From Akkermansiaceae bacterium (GTDB taxonomy: Bacteria; Verrucomicrobiota; Verrucomicrobiia; Verrucomicrobiales; Akkermansiaceae): a stretch of 64,000 nt of DNA. This document shows, one piece after another, positions 9,972 through 19,747 of the stretch (the stretch's first letter is position 1; each line of letters opens with the position of its first letter). The notes below the pieces were generated by a model. It worked only from the letters and a program-made list of their open reading frames with translations, made no database searches and was not told where the DNA came from. The position numbers and the translations under genes are program-made. The stretch is taken from assembly GCA_903906515.1 (NCBI GenBank), contig CAIVKO010000004.1, positions 17,408-81,407 on the forward strand, read 5' to 3'.

Positions 9972-10282
9972 CGATTTTTCGGGATAATGGTGCGCAGGTT
10001 CAGAGTGTGGGCGAGGGAAGGGATTTGGCCCGAGGTCGAGTTATCAGAGTTTGTTTCTCCATGCCAGCCCGAATGCTCCGGCTTGTCGAATGCCACTGAA
10101 AGTCACCATATCGAGGGAGATTAGGGTTTAAACCCATCAATCCGCGAATGGCCAGATGGCGAAAGGTTATCGCCGTGTTTCTCCCCGGCCTTAGCAGCAG
10201 AAAAACACATGAATTTTGATGAATCAGACATGGCTTTCCAGCCCCCGGGCCGCTAGCATCCGCGCTAAACCAACACCTTCAC

Positions 10283-10975
10283 ATGGCTCTCTGGACCAAC
10301 GACGACGAACTCTTTTCTCTTTGCCGACACGAACTTTTTACCGCCGTAGTCGGTGACATCATGGACAAGATTGGGCTGCTCCGCCAGTTCCTGCCCGCGA
10401 AAATCCAACCTCTGCGCGAGGACATGATCACCGTAGGCCGCGCCATGACCGTGCTGGAGGCGGATGTGTTCTGCGAACACAACACGGCAGGCTCGAATCC
10501 CGTGCTCAAGCGTTCGTTCGGCCTCATGCTTGAGGCCCTGGATGATCTCAAACGCAACGAAGTCTACATCTGCACCGGTGCCTCACCCACCTACGCGTTG
10601 TGGGGCGAACTGATGAGCACACGGGCCATGAAACTCGGCGCGGTCGGAGCGGTAGTGGACGGATACAGCCGCGACACCGCAGGCATCCTGCAAATGAATT
10701 TCCCGACCTTCTCATACGGCCGCTACGCCCAGGATCAGGCACCGCGCGGCAAGGTTATCGATTTCCGCGTACCGCTCGAAATCGGCGGCGTGTGTGTCAA
10801 CTCCGGCGACATCGTCTTTGGCGACATCGACGGCGTATGCATCGTCCCGCGTGAGGTGGAAACGGAAATCATCACCAAAGCTCTCGAAAAAGCCCGCGGC
10901 GAAAAACTTGTCAAGAAAGCCATCGAAGAAGGCATGAGCGCCCGCGAGGCCTTCGATAAGTTCGGCATCATGTAA
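10283..10975 (+). CDS. RraA family protein (dimethylmenaquinone methyltransferase-like / aldolase)
   Basis: GAVGAVVDGYSRDTAGIL.., SGDIVFGDIDGVCIVPREV typical RraA-fold. Confidence 0.85.
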   Translation: MALWTNDDELFSLCRHELFTAVVGDIMDKIGLLRQFLPAKIQPLREDMITVGRAMTVLEADVFCEHNTAGSNPVLKRSFGLMLEALDDLKRNEVYICTGASPTYALWGELMSTRAMKLGAVGAVVDGYSRDTAGILQMNFPTFSYGRYAQDQAPRGKVIDFRVPLEIGGVCVNSGDIVFGDIDGVCIVPREVETEIITKALEKARGEKLVKKAIEEGMSAREAFDKFGIM

Positions 10976-11011
10976 AACCCACGTTCCGAAAACCCATACC
11001 GCTCAAAACCC

Positions 11012-12763
11012 ATGTTGCGCATCAATCTCCAAGGCATCGACTACGTTCTACTGGCGCTCTATTTCGTCTTCGTTTTGGGTATCGGTTTCACCCTCAGGCG
11101 CTACATGCGCACAGGCAACGATTTTCTTCTATCAGGCCGCAGCCTTCCCGCGTGGGTGTGCGGATTGGCATTCCTTTCGGCCAATCTCGGCGCGCAGGAA
11201 GTGATCGGCATGGGTGCATGCGGAGCGAAATACGGCATGCTGACCTGCCACTTCTATTGGATCCCGGCTGCGGGTGCGATGGTGTTCGTCGGCTTGTTCA
11301 TGATGCCGTTCTACTACGGTTCACGGGCCCGCTCGGTACCGGAATACTTACTGCTCCGCTTCGATGATAAAACCCGCGTCCTCAATGCCCTGACCTTCGC
11401 CGCGATGACCGTGCTATCATCCGGCATTTCGATGTTCGCCATGGCGAAACTGCTCGAGGTATTGTTAGGTTGGGATTTCAACGTCAGCATCCTCGCCTCG
11501 GCCGGAGTCGTGCTGGCCTATATCCTGCTGGGCGGCCTGACCTCGGCGATCTACAACGAGGTTCTTCAGTTTTTCCTCATCTTCTTCGGCTTTCTGCCCC
11601 TCGCCCTGCTCGGCCTTCGCGACGCCGGAGGCTGGGCCGGTTTACAGGCGCGCCTCGCCAATCTCGCAACCAGTCAGGGTTTCGCGGCGGATACGTTCAC
11701 TAGCGTCTGGCACCCGTTGCGCGAAGCTACCGCCAATCCGATGGGCGTCGAGTGGGTCGGCATGGCCATGGGACTAGGCTGGGTGCTTGGTTTCGGTTAT
11801 TGGTGCACGGACTTCCTAGTGGTGCAGCGCGCCATGGCGGCTGGCTCGATGATCGCAGCGAGGCGCACGCCGTTGATCGCCGCAGTGCCGAAGATGTTAT
11901 TCCCCTTCATCCTGATACTGCCCGGCATGATCGCGATGGTGCTCCACGCACGCTCCGGTGGAAGCCTGATGCCGATCCTTGCCGATGGCACCATCGATTA
12001 CAATATGGCGATTCCCTCGCTAATGGGAAAATACCTCACACCGGGAATGATGGGTCTTGCGATGACCGCGCTGATGGCCTCGTTCATGTCAGGCATGGCC
12101 GGCAACGTCACCGCTTTCAACACCGTCTGGACTTATGATCTCTATCAGGGATATGTGAGTCCTGGAAAATCCGATGCTCATTACCTCCGGATGGGGCACA
12201 TGGCAACGGTAGGCGGCATCCTGTTGAGTGTCGGAGCGGCCTACTCGGCCACCAAGTTCAACAACATCATGGATTTACTGCAACTCGTGTTCGCATTCGT
12301 CAACGCGCCGTTGTTCGCGACATTCCTGCTGGGCATGTTTTCGAAACGCACCACGGGCCATGGCGCGTTCTTCGGTCTGCTCATGGGCACGCTGGCCGCC
12401 GCAATCCACCACGGACTCACCGTCCCACTTCACGCCGTCACCTTGATGAAAGGCGGTTGGATCCTCGCCATGGCGAAAGCCGTGGGTATCGCCGGTCCGA
12501 ATACCACGGTGATTCACATCTATCAGAGCGAGATGGCCCAGAACTTCTGGACCGCAATCTGGGCTTGGTGCGTGTGTTTCATCGCAACCCTCTTGATTTC
12601 ATTCGTCACCAAACGGAACCGCAGCGACGAAGAACTCCGCGGCCTGGTCTATTCACTCACCGAACGTGAAACGGAAATAGGACTCCCCTGGTTCAAACGC
12701 ACGGCCCTGCTCGGCTCGCTAGTGCTGGCCGCAGTGATCGCCCTCAATATCATTTTTTGGTAA
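11012..12763 (+). CDS. Sodium:solute symporter (SSS family)
   Basis: Multi-TM 583 aa, RTGNDFLLSGRSLPAWVCGLAFLSANLGAQEVIGM. Confidence 0.9.
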   Translation: MLRINLQGIDYVLLALYFVFVLGIGFTLRRYMRTGNDFLLSGRSLPAWVCGLAFLSANLGAQEVIGMGACGAKYGMLTCHFYWIPAAGAMVFVGLFMMPFYYGSRARSVPEYLLLRFDDKTRVLNALTFAAMTVLSSGISMFAMAKLLEVLLGWDFNVSILASAGVVLAYILLGGLTSAIYNEVLQFFLIFFGFLPLALLGLRDAGGWAGLQARLANLATSQGFAADTFTSVWHPLREATANPMGVEWVGMAMGLGWVLGFGYWCTDFLVVQRAMAAGSMIAARRTPLIAAVPKMLFPFILILPGMIAMVLHARSGGSLMPILADGTIDYNMAIPSLMGKYLTPGMMGLAMTALMASFMSGMAGNVTAFNTVWTYDLYQGYVSPGKSDAHYLRMGHMATVGGILLSVGAAYSATKFNNIMDLLQLVFAFVNAPLFATFLLGMFSKRTTGHGAFFGLLMGTLAAAIHHGLTVPLHAVTLMKGGWILAMAKAVGIAGPNTTVIHIYQSEMAQNFWTAIWAWCVCFIATLLISFVTKRNRSDEELRGLVYSLTERETEIGLPWFKRTALLGSLVLAAVIALNIIFW

Positions 12764-12781
12764 ACCATCATTCTTTCCCCC

Positions 12782-13948
12782 ATGAAAATCACTGAAGTAA
12801 AAGTCTGGCTCGTCGAGGGCGTCAAATACAACTGGACGATGATGAAAGTCATCACCGACACCGGCCACACCGGCGTCGGCGAAGCCACCAACTGGCCGGG
12901 ATCACCCATCATCGAGGCTGCCGCAAAACACGTCGGCGAGCGCGTGATCGGACTGGACCCGATGCGCACGGATTTCATCTGGACAAAACTCTACCGCGAC
13001 CTCAACTGGATCGGCCCATTCGGCGCATCCATGTGCGCCATCAGCGGACTGGACATGGCGCTGCTCGACCTCAAGGCAAAGGTACTCGGCGTGCCGATGT
13101 ATCAATTGTTAGGCGGAGCCTTCCGCACTTCGATCCCGCTTTATGCGAACTATTGGTTCACCGGCGGCGGCCACACACCGGAGGACTATGCCTCGCAGGC
13201 CGCCAAGGTGAGGGAGGCGGGTTTCGGCGGACTCAAGTTTGACCCTTTCGCCCACACCAACTACCTCTACGGCACCGACCTCAACACCAATCTCGCGCTG
13301 ACCCCGCAAATGCAGGACCGCGCCGTGGAAGTCACCGCCGCCGTGCGCGGGGCCATCGGTCCGGAAATGGACATGATGATCGAAACCCACGCCATGATGA
13401 ACGGCCAGATGGCAGTAAAAATGGCGGAGCGGCTCGCACCCTACGGCATGACCTGGTATGAAGAACCCGCAGGTCCGGAAAACGCCAACACCTTGCGCGC
13501 GCTGCGCGAACGACTGCCGGGCAACATTTCCATCTGCGTTGGCGAACGCCACTACACCCGGCACGGCTTCCGCCCGGTGCTCGAACAACATATCTGCGAC
13601 ATCATCATGCCTGACATCACCCGCTGCGGCGGGCCTTCGGAAATGAAACGCATCGCCACCATGGCAGAGGCCTACAATGTACTCGTCGCCCCACACAATC
13701 CGAACGGACCGCTCAGCACGCTGGCAAGCGCCCACGTTTGTGCTGCCATCCCGAATCTCTTCCGCTGCGAATTCATGTTTACCGATGTCCCATGGCGCGA
13801 TAAAATCATCACCCATCCCTTCGACGTCCGGGACGGACAACTTCATCTATCGGAAAGACCCGGCCTCGGAGTGGATCTTATCGAGGATGAGCTCGAAAAG
13901 CACCCCGGAGTCCGTGAAGTCCACACGACCCGCAACTTCTACGTCTAA
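12782..13948 (+). CDS. Mandelate racemase/muconate lactonizing enzyme family protein (enolase superfamily)
   Basis: MKITEVKVWLVEG.., ALLDLKAKVLGVPMYQLLGG, MMIETHAMMNG, WYEEPAGPEN, PDITRCGGPSEMKRIATMAEAY. Confidence 0.92.
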   Translation: MKITEVKVWLVEGVKYNWTMMKVITDTGHTGVGEATNWPGSPIIEAAAKHVGERVIGLDPMRTDFIWTKLYRDLNWIGPFGASMCAISGLDMALLDLKAKVLGVPMYQLLGGAFRTSIPLYANYWFTGGGHTPEDYASQAAKVREAGFGGLKFDPFAHTNYLYGTDLNTNLALTPQMQDRAVEVTAAVRGAIGPEMDMMIETHAMMNGQMAVKMAERLAPYGMTWYEEPAGPENANTLRALRERLPGNISICVGERHYTRHGFRPVLEQHICDIIMPDITRCGGPSEMKRIATMAEAYNVLVAPHNPNGPLSTLASAHVCAAIPNLFRCEFMFTDVPWRDKIITHPFDVRDGQLHLSERPGLGVDLIEDELEKHPGVREVHTTRNFYV

Positions 13949-13952
13949 CACC

Positions 13953-14741
13953 GTGTCACTTGCCATCGATCTCACAGGCAAACGCGCGCTGGTCACCGGT
14001 GCCAGCGACGGAATCGGCATGGGCGTCGCACGCATGCTCGCAAGGGCCGGATGTGATGTGGCCGGCACCGGCACGGTCGCGGAAGATCATCCCCGGGCCA
14101 TGGATTTCCTCTCATGCGTGACTCGCGAAAATCGCCGCGTTTTCTATCTACAAGGTGATCTATCCAATCCAGGCGTGCCAACCGGGCTGGTTGACCGCGC
14201 GATCGCTGCACTCGGCGGGCTGGACATCGTGATCTCCAACGCCGGTCGCAATGCATTCAAGAAAGTCGAGGAAACCACTGAAACGGATTGGGAGAACTGC
14301 ATGAACCTCAACCTCGCCGCACACTGGCGCGTCGCCAAGGCGGCAACTCCCGCGCTGCGTGAGGCAAAACCCGGAGTGGTCATCATCATGACGTCCAACC
14401 ACGCCTACTCGACCATCCCCGGATGTTTTCCCTACAACATCGCCAAAGCGGGATTGTTAGGAATGGTTCAGGCACTTGCCATCGAATGGGGACCCGCGAT
14501 CCGGGTCGTCGGCCTCGCTCCCGGATTCATCGACACAGGTGGCAATCAACAGTGGTTCGATTCGTTTCCAAATCCGGCAGCGGAGCGTGCCCGCACCGAG
14601 ACGATGCACCCGGCGGGGAGAATCGGCACAGTCGATGAGGTCGGCACGTTCTGCGCGTATCTCTGCTCACCCGCCGCCGGCTTCATCACCGGCAACACAC
14701 TGCTGATGGATGGCGGAAGATCCGCTCTCATGCAGGACTGA
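13953..14741 (+). CDS. SDR family oxidoreductase (GTG start)
   Basis: LTGKRALVTGASDGIGMGVARML; YNIAKAGLLGMVQALAIEWGP; start refined from the ORF track to GTG 13953. Confidence 0.88.
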   Translation: MSLAIDLTGKRALVTGASDGIGMGVARMLARAGCDVAGTGTVAEDHPRAMDFLSCVTRENRRVFYLQGDLSNPGVPTGLVDRAIAALGGLDIVISNAGRNAFKKVEETTETDWENCMNLNLAAHWRVAKAATPALREAKPGVVIIMTSNHAYSTIPGCFPYNIAKAGLLGMVQALAIEWGPAIRVVGLAPGFIDTGGNQQWFDSFPNPAAERARTETMHPAGRIGTVDEVGTFCAYLCSPAAGFITGNTLLMDGGRSALMQD

Positions 14742-14785
14742 TCCGAATTTTTTCCTTCAAAATCCAGCCTCCTAATCACACCACC

Positions 14786-15844
14786 ATGACTAACCGAGAA
14801 AATATCCTCCGCGCACTCCGCCGCCAACAACCTGAATCCGTCGGATTTGATTTTGTCTTTTCTCCCGCCCTGTTGGACGAGTTCCGCCACCGCTACGGAC
14901 ACGAGGACTATCAGGAGCGCTACCGGTTTCCACTGCGCTGCATCGAACTCGATCCCACACGATTGAAGACCGACTACACCATCTTTTTCGATGAACTCCC
15001 GCCGGGCACCCGGCCACTCGATTGGAATCCCGAATGGGGCATCATGGGTGCTCCGGGACCCACCGCTCACTTCCAGGAAATGCTGCATCCAATGGCGAAG
15101 TTCGAATCGGCGGAGCAGGTTCGAAACTACCCGTGGCCGGACTGGCTGGAGGATTACCGATGGGAGAATATCCCCGCCCGCGTGGCCGGACTCAAGGAAC
15201 GCGACCTGGTAGTCTGCGCGTTCATGGAAATGACGATCTTCGAACTCGCCTGGTATTTGCGCGGCATGGACCGATTCATGGAGGAACTCATCGACGAGGA
15301 TGATATCGCCATAGCATTGTTAGACAAACTCACGGCAATTCGTGTCGGGATGGCCCGCCGCTATGCGGAATCCGGCGCGGATGTTTTAATGCTGGGTGAT
15401 GACGTGGCCACCCAGGAGGACATGATGATCAGCCCGGCCTTGTGGCGCGCCACGCTCAAGCCGCGCCTCGCCGAGGTGATCCGCGCCGCCAAGGCCGCAA
15501 ACCCGGAGATCCTGATTTTCTATCATGGCGACGGCAACATGGAGCGGATCATCCCCGAGTTGATAGAAATTGGTGTGGAAATCCTCAACCCTGTGCAACC
15601 CGAGTGCATGGATCCGGTCCGCATGAAACAACTCTTCGGCGACAAACTTGCCTTCTGGGGATGCATCGGCACGCAGACCACCATGCCCTTCGAAACGCCG
15701 CAGGAAGTGAAAGCAACCGTCCGACGGCTCATCGAGTCGGTCGGCCAGGGCGGCGGATTACTCCTGGCTCCCACGCACACCTTGGAACCCGACGTGCCAT
15801 GGGAGAATGTCGAAGCGTTTCTCGAAGCGGTCCGGGATAGTTAG
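14786..15844 (+). CDS. Uroporphyrinogen decarboxylase (URO-D) family protein
   Basis: MTNRENILRALRRQQPE.., GADVLMLGDDVATQEDMMISPALWR.., ILIFYHGDGN.. Confidence 0.87.
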   Translation: MTNRENILRALRRQQPESVGFDFVFSPALLDEFRHRYGHEDYQERYRFPLRCIELDPTRLKTDYTIFFDELPPGTRPLDWNPEWGIMGAPGPTAHFQEMLHPMAKFESAEQVRNYPWPDWLEDYRWENIPARVAGLKERDLVVCAFMEMTIFELAWYLRGMDRFMEELIDEDDIAIALLDKLTAIRVGMARRYAESGADVLMLGDDVATQEDMMISPALWRATLKPRLAEVIRAAKAANPEILIFYHGDGNMERIIPELIEIGVEILNPVQPECMDPVRMKQLFGDKLAFWGCIGTQTTMPFETPQEVKATVRRLIESVGQGGGLLLAPTHTLEPDVPWENVEAFLEAVRDS

Positions 15845-15848
15845 GCTG

Positions 15849-18290
15849 TCAGTCGTCCTGGATCTCCAAACGCACGGGTTTCCTCAAGGGTATGGCCTCC
15901 TCAATATTACCCAGATCCAGGCTATCGAGCACGTTGGTACGTTTGCGGACCAGACCAGACTGATCCGTGGTGGTCGCGAAGCCGGGGACCTCGGTATGAT
16001 ACGGATCGTCGCCTAACAAAATCAACCCCTTTGGCTGCACGGGCACCGCGTTGGAAGTCGCCAGATCGAGAGCTCCTATCTCACGCGGATTGCTTTCCGC
16101 GCTAGTTCCGCCGGAATGCACGGCACAAAATGGCAGTCCTTCCGTCCCCCTGCGGAAATACTCATCCACACCGGTGGGTAGTGACTTGACCACACCGGAA
16201 TTAGGATCCTTCGAATAATCCAAGCAATATTGGGTCGCACGCTGGCCGGATGCAGAACAGACCGTGACTTTCACCACATTCGTCGGAGGGGTGATGTCAC
16301 CGCCGCCAAAGGATGGCGTCGCCGCGTTGATCGCGGCCTGCCAAACCGGCATCGCGAGGTCCCTGCTGAACGCCCCCTGATAAATCGACTGGCCGTTGGC
16401 GGATAGGTAACCCGTCCAAACCCCGCAGGTGATCCGTTTATTGTAGCCGATGAACCAACAATCCGAAAAATCATGGGTGGAACCGCCTTTACCCGAGCCC
16501 TTGAAAGGTTTTTCGATCAGCCCGTCCAAGGATCCCTTTGAACTGCCGCGATAGAGCGATCCCGCCATCATGCTGTGAACCTGCCATGCGGTCGCACCAT
16601 CAATCACCTGGGTTCGGGACAACGACGCCTGCTGACGCCTATATTCTGATCGTCCGGCAGCATTCTCGATGTGATCAATATAGCATAACTCTGCCGGTGC
16701 CAGTTTTCCGCCCGCGGGAAAAACCGCCATCGCGCGCACCGCCTGTTTCAGCGAGACTTCCTCGAATCCCACGGCGATGCGGGGCAGCAGTTCGACTTTT
16801 TGCAGAGGAAATCCGAATTTGCAGGCCATATCCACGACCTTTGGCAGGCTGATTTGATCGGTTAGGCGCACGGTCGCCGCGATTTTGGAAAACTCCAGCG
16901 CCTTGCGCAGCGGGATGCCCTTGCGTTCATAAACCGGCGATGAAACCTCCATCCCCCACTCTCCCAGAATCCCTTCGCGTCCACCCACCATCACCGTGCG
17001 ATTGTCCATCGCCTCGTCCTCCACCAAAGAGCCCGGCGTCAGACCGTTCTCCAACGCGGCGGCGTGGATGAACGGGAAAAACGCGGTGCCGAGCGGACGC
17101 TTGCCCATCTCGATGAAGTCGTATGGCACCTGCGCGTAGTCACGGCCACCGACGTGAGCCAGCACCTCTCCGGTTTCATGGTCCACCATCAGCACAGCTC
17201 CTTGCAGATACTCGGCGGGCTTGTTGCTGTTCTTACGATAGTCATCGTATTTCTGGCCGTGATATCCGGGATTGGCCTCGGCGTGAGCCAAGCTCAGCCG
17301 AAGAGATTTCTCCGCAGCTTCCTGCGCTTCCTTAAGGATGGTGGTGTGGATCGTGAAGCCTCCTGTGGCAAGCGCATCCTCACCCAGCGCCTGCCCCACG
17401 GCTTCGGCAATCCGCTCATACAAATGAGTGGTTCCACGCCGCAGAGGTTTGGGATTTAGTTCCAGAGTTGTGGAGCAGAGTTGGTCCGCCTCCTTGCGGG
17501 TCAGCGCTTTGAGGTCCACCATCCGACCGAGCACAAGATTGCGCGAGCGCCGGTTGCCCTCTGGATTGTTGATCGGTGAAAAGACACGCGGATTTTTGAT
17601 AGATCCGACAATCGCGGCGCTTTCGATCGCTGTCAGGTCTTTCGGCTCCTTGCCGAAGTATCCAAGCGAAGCGGAGCGGATCCCGTAATATCCGCTGCCG
17701 AAATAAATCCGGTTGAGGTAAAACTCAAGAATCTCGGTCTTCAAGTATCGTTTCTCGATCCGCCGGGCGAGGAACATCTCGACAATCTTGCGCTCCTTGT
17801 TGGACCACCCCCATTTCTTGCTTTCGCCTATCGCTAGATCATAGGCATTTCTCGCGAGTTGCTGGGTGATCGTGCTCGCGCCCTGGGTGGTTTCGCCCGC
17901 CTTCCAGTTCAGATAAACCGCGCGAAAAACACCGACGTAATCGACGCCATCGTGCGTTTCAAACCGCTGGTCCTCACCCGCCCGTAAGGCATCGATGAAC
18001 ACTTTCGGTACATCCTTGACCGGAATCACACTCCGATTTTGCACAAAAATCCGGCCGATTTCCTTGCCGTTTCGGTCCACGATCAAACTCGGAATTTCCA
18101 ATTCATTGATGCGTTCCAGATCGTAGGTCTCCGCACGTTCGCGGAACCCACGGGTGTATTTTTCCAGGAAAAACCAACCCGCACCACAGCCAATCGCGCC
18201 CAGTAGAAACAACGTGAACCAGAAGCCAATGCGCTTGTAGAAACGCCGCTTGATCTTCTTTCTGCCGTTCGTATTGTCCTGATTCGCCAT
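15849..18290 (-). CDS. Penicillin-binding protein 1A-type transglycosylase/transpeptidase
   Basis: EDQRFETHDGVDYVGVFRA..GASTITQQLARNAY; KGSGKGGSTHDFSDCWFIGYNKRITCGVW. Confidence 0.9.
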   Translation of the reverse strand: MANQDNTNGRKKIKRRFYKRIGFWFTLFLLGAIGCGAGWFFLEKYTRGFRERAETYDLERINELEIPSLIVDRNGKEIGRIFVQNRSVIPVKDVPKVFIDALRAGEDQRFETHDGVDYVGVFRAVYLNWKAGETTQGASTITQQLARNAYDLAIGESKKWGWSNKERKIVEMFLARRIEKRYLKTEILEFYLNRIYFGSGYYGIRSASLGYFGKEPKDLTAIESAAIVGSIKNPRVFSPINNPEGNRRSRNLVLGRMVDLKALTRKEADQLCSTTLELNPKPLRRGTTHLYERIAEAVGQALGEDALATGGFTIHTTILKEAQEAAEKSLRLSLAHAEANPGYHGQKYDDYRKNSNKPAEYLQGAVLMVDHETGEVLAHVGGRDYAQVPYDFIEMGKRPLGTAFFPFIHAAALENGLTPGSLVEDEAMDNRTVMVGGREGILGEWGMEVSSPVYERKGIPLRKALEFSKIAATVRLTDQISLPKVVDMACKFGFPLQKVELLPRIAVGFEEVSLKQAVRAMAVFPAGGKLAPAELCYIDHIENAAGRSEYRRQQASLSRTQVIDGATAWQVHSMMAGSLYRGSSKGSLDGLIEKPFKGSGKGGSTHDFSDCWFIGYNKRITCGVWTGYLSANGQSIYQGAFSRDLAMPVWQAAINAATPSFGGGDITPPTNVVKVTVCSASGQRATQYCLDYSKDPNSGVVKSLPTGVDEYFRRGTEGLPFCAVHSGGTSAESNPREIGALDLATSNAVPVQPKGLILLGDDPYHTEVPGFATTTDQSGLVRKRTNVLDSLDLGNIEEAIPLRKPVRLEIQDD

Positions 18291-19500
18291 GTCTGATTCT
18301 AATCCACCCATGCCCGGCCGGGCATCCGCGTGCGGAAACAACTACCCGAATTCACCGCCCACCGCAACTTCTTCGTTGGAGAGAGTTTTGCGCGATCGCA
18401 TCCGGCGTGAAGGAGCGCTCGGATTCCGGGATTTCATGTCAGCCGCCCTTTACGACCCCGATCTCGGATATTACGCACGGGGCATCCGCCAAACTGGAAA
18501 ATCCGGGGATTTTTTCACAAGCGTGAGTGTGGGCCCCCTGTTTGGAAACCTCCTGGCCCGGCGTTTTCTCCGACACTGGCGCGAATCTGGCCATCCCAAC
18601 CGCTGGCGTATCATCGAGTGCGGTGCCCACGACGGCACCCTCGCCAACGACGTGCTGAGCATGATCCGGACGCTCGACGCACGGGCATTTGAGGGATTGG
18701 AATACGTCATTCTGGAGCCCCTCCCGTCGCTCCAGGCCGCCCAGCGCAAAACCCTCGACCCCTTCGACAAGCACGTCCGGATCCTATCAAATCCGGCGGA
18801 ACTCGCGGATCAACCGCTTCCGGGCATCGCCTTCGGCAACGAACTGCTGGATGCCCTGCCATTCCATGTGGTCGAGCGCCAAAACTCACGCTGGCTCGAA
18901 TGCACGGTCGCCCTCACAGCGGGCGATCAACTGGTTTGGGAAACCCGAGAAATCGACGATCCGGAGTTATTGGAAGCCCTCGTGCCCTTGGGAAAGGGAT
19001 TTCCAGACGGCTACCGCACCGAAGTCCGCACCGGTATCCGACACTTTCTGGCACCCATCGCCCGCGCCCTCGATTGTGGCCTGATGATTTGGATCGATTA
19101 CGGTTTCGCACGTCCAGAATACTACCATCCGGCACGCTCATCCGGCACGCTGCGCACGTTTTTACAACACCGCGCCGGTGAAGACCCACTCGATCAACCG
19201 GGCGAATCCGACATCACCGCCCATGTCGATTTCACCGCAATCGCCGAATGCTCCACTTCTCTCGGCGGACGTCCGCTCGTTTTCCAAAACCAGGGCTCTT
19301 GGCTCACCCACACCGGGCGTGACTGGCTACTCGAACAAGAGGGCATCCCGAAAAACCCTCTGCTCCGCCAATTCCAAACCCTCACCCATCCGGCTCACCT
19401 CGGCGGACGCTTCCATGTGCTCGAAATTTCATGGAACCCAGAGATCCATCCACCGGACCCGCCATCGCTGCAACACCGCCTCTTCGGCACCACAGAGTGA
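18289..19500 (+). CDS. SAM-dependent methyltransferase (MidA/NDUFAF7, COG1565)
   Basis: IRREGALGFRDFMSAALYDPDLGYYARG..GKSGDFFTSVSVGPLFGNLLAR; FGNELLDALPFHVV. Confidence 0.87.
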   Translation: MSDSNPPMPGRASACGNNYPNSPPTATSSLERVLRDRIRREGALGFRDFMSAALYDPDLGYYARGIRQTGKSGDFFTSVSVGPLFGNLLARRFLRHWRESGHPNRWRIIECGAHDGTLANDVLSMIRTLDARAFEGLEYVILEPLPSLQAAQRKTLDPFDKHVRILSNPAELADQPLPGIAFGNELLDALPFHVVERQNSRWLECTVALTAGDQLVWETREIDDPELLEALVPLGKGFPDGYRTEVRTGIRHFLAPIARALDCGLMIWIDYGFARPEYYHPARSSGTLRTFLQHRAGEDPLDQPGESDITAHVDFTAIAECSTSLGGRPLVFQNQGSWLTHTGRDWLLEQEGIPKNPLLRQFQTLTHPAHLGGRFHVLEISWNPEIHPPDPPSLQHRLFGTTE

Positions 19501-19576
19501 CGCGGGCGAGCGATCACCTTTTCCCAAAATTGAATCCTTGCACCGCCGGACACTCGCGGTAAAGTCGCCCCCGCAA

Positions 19577-19658
19577 GCCGGGATGGCGGAATTGGTAGAC
19601 GCGCTAGACTTAGGATCTAGTATCGAAAGGTGTGCAGGTTCGAGTCCTGTTTCCGGCA
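19577..19658 (+). tRNA. tRNA-Leu(TAG)
   Basis: Acceptor GCCGGGA/TTCCGGC, anticodon arm CTAGA-CTTAGGA-TCTAG, T arm GCAGGTTCGAGTCCTGT. Confidence 0.93.
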
Positions 19659-19747
19659 CTTTTTTGGAGGATTGGTAAAACCCAGGGCACCGCCCTAGGC
19701 TACATTGGGATACAGGAACATTTCCTTACCGTGATTAGAGTCCATCT

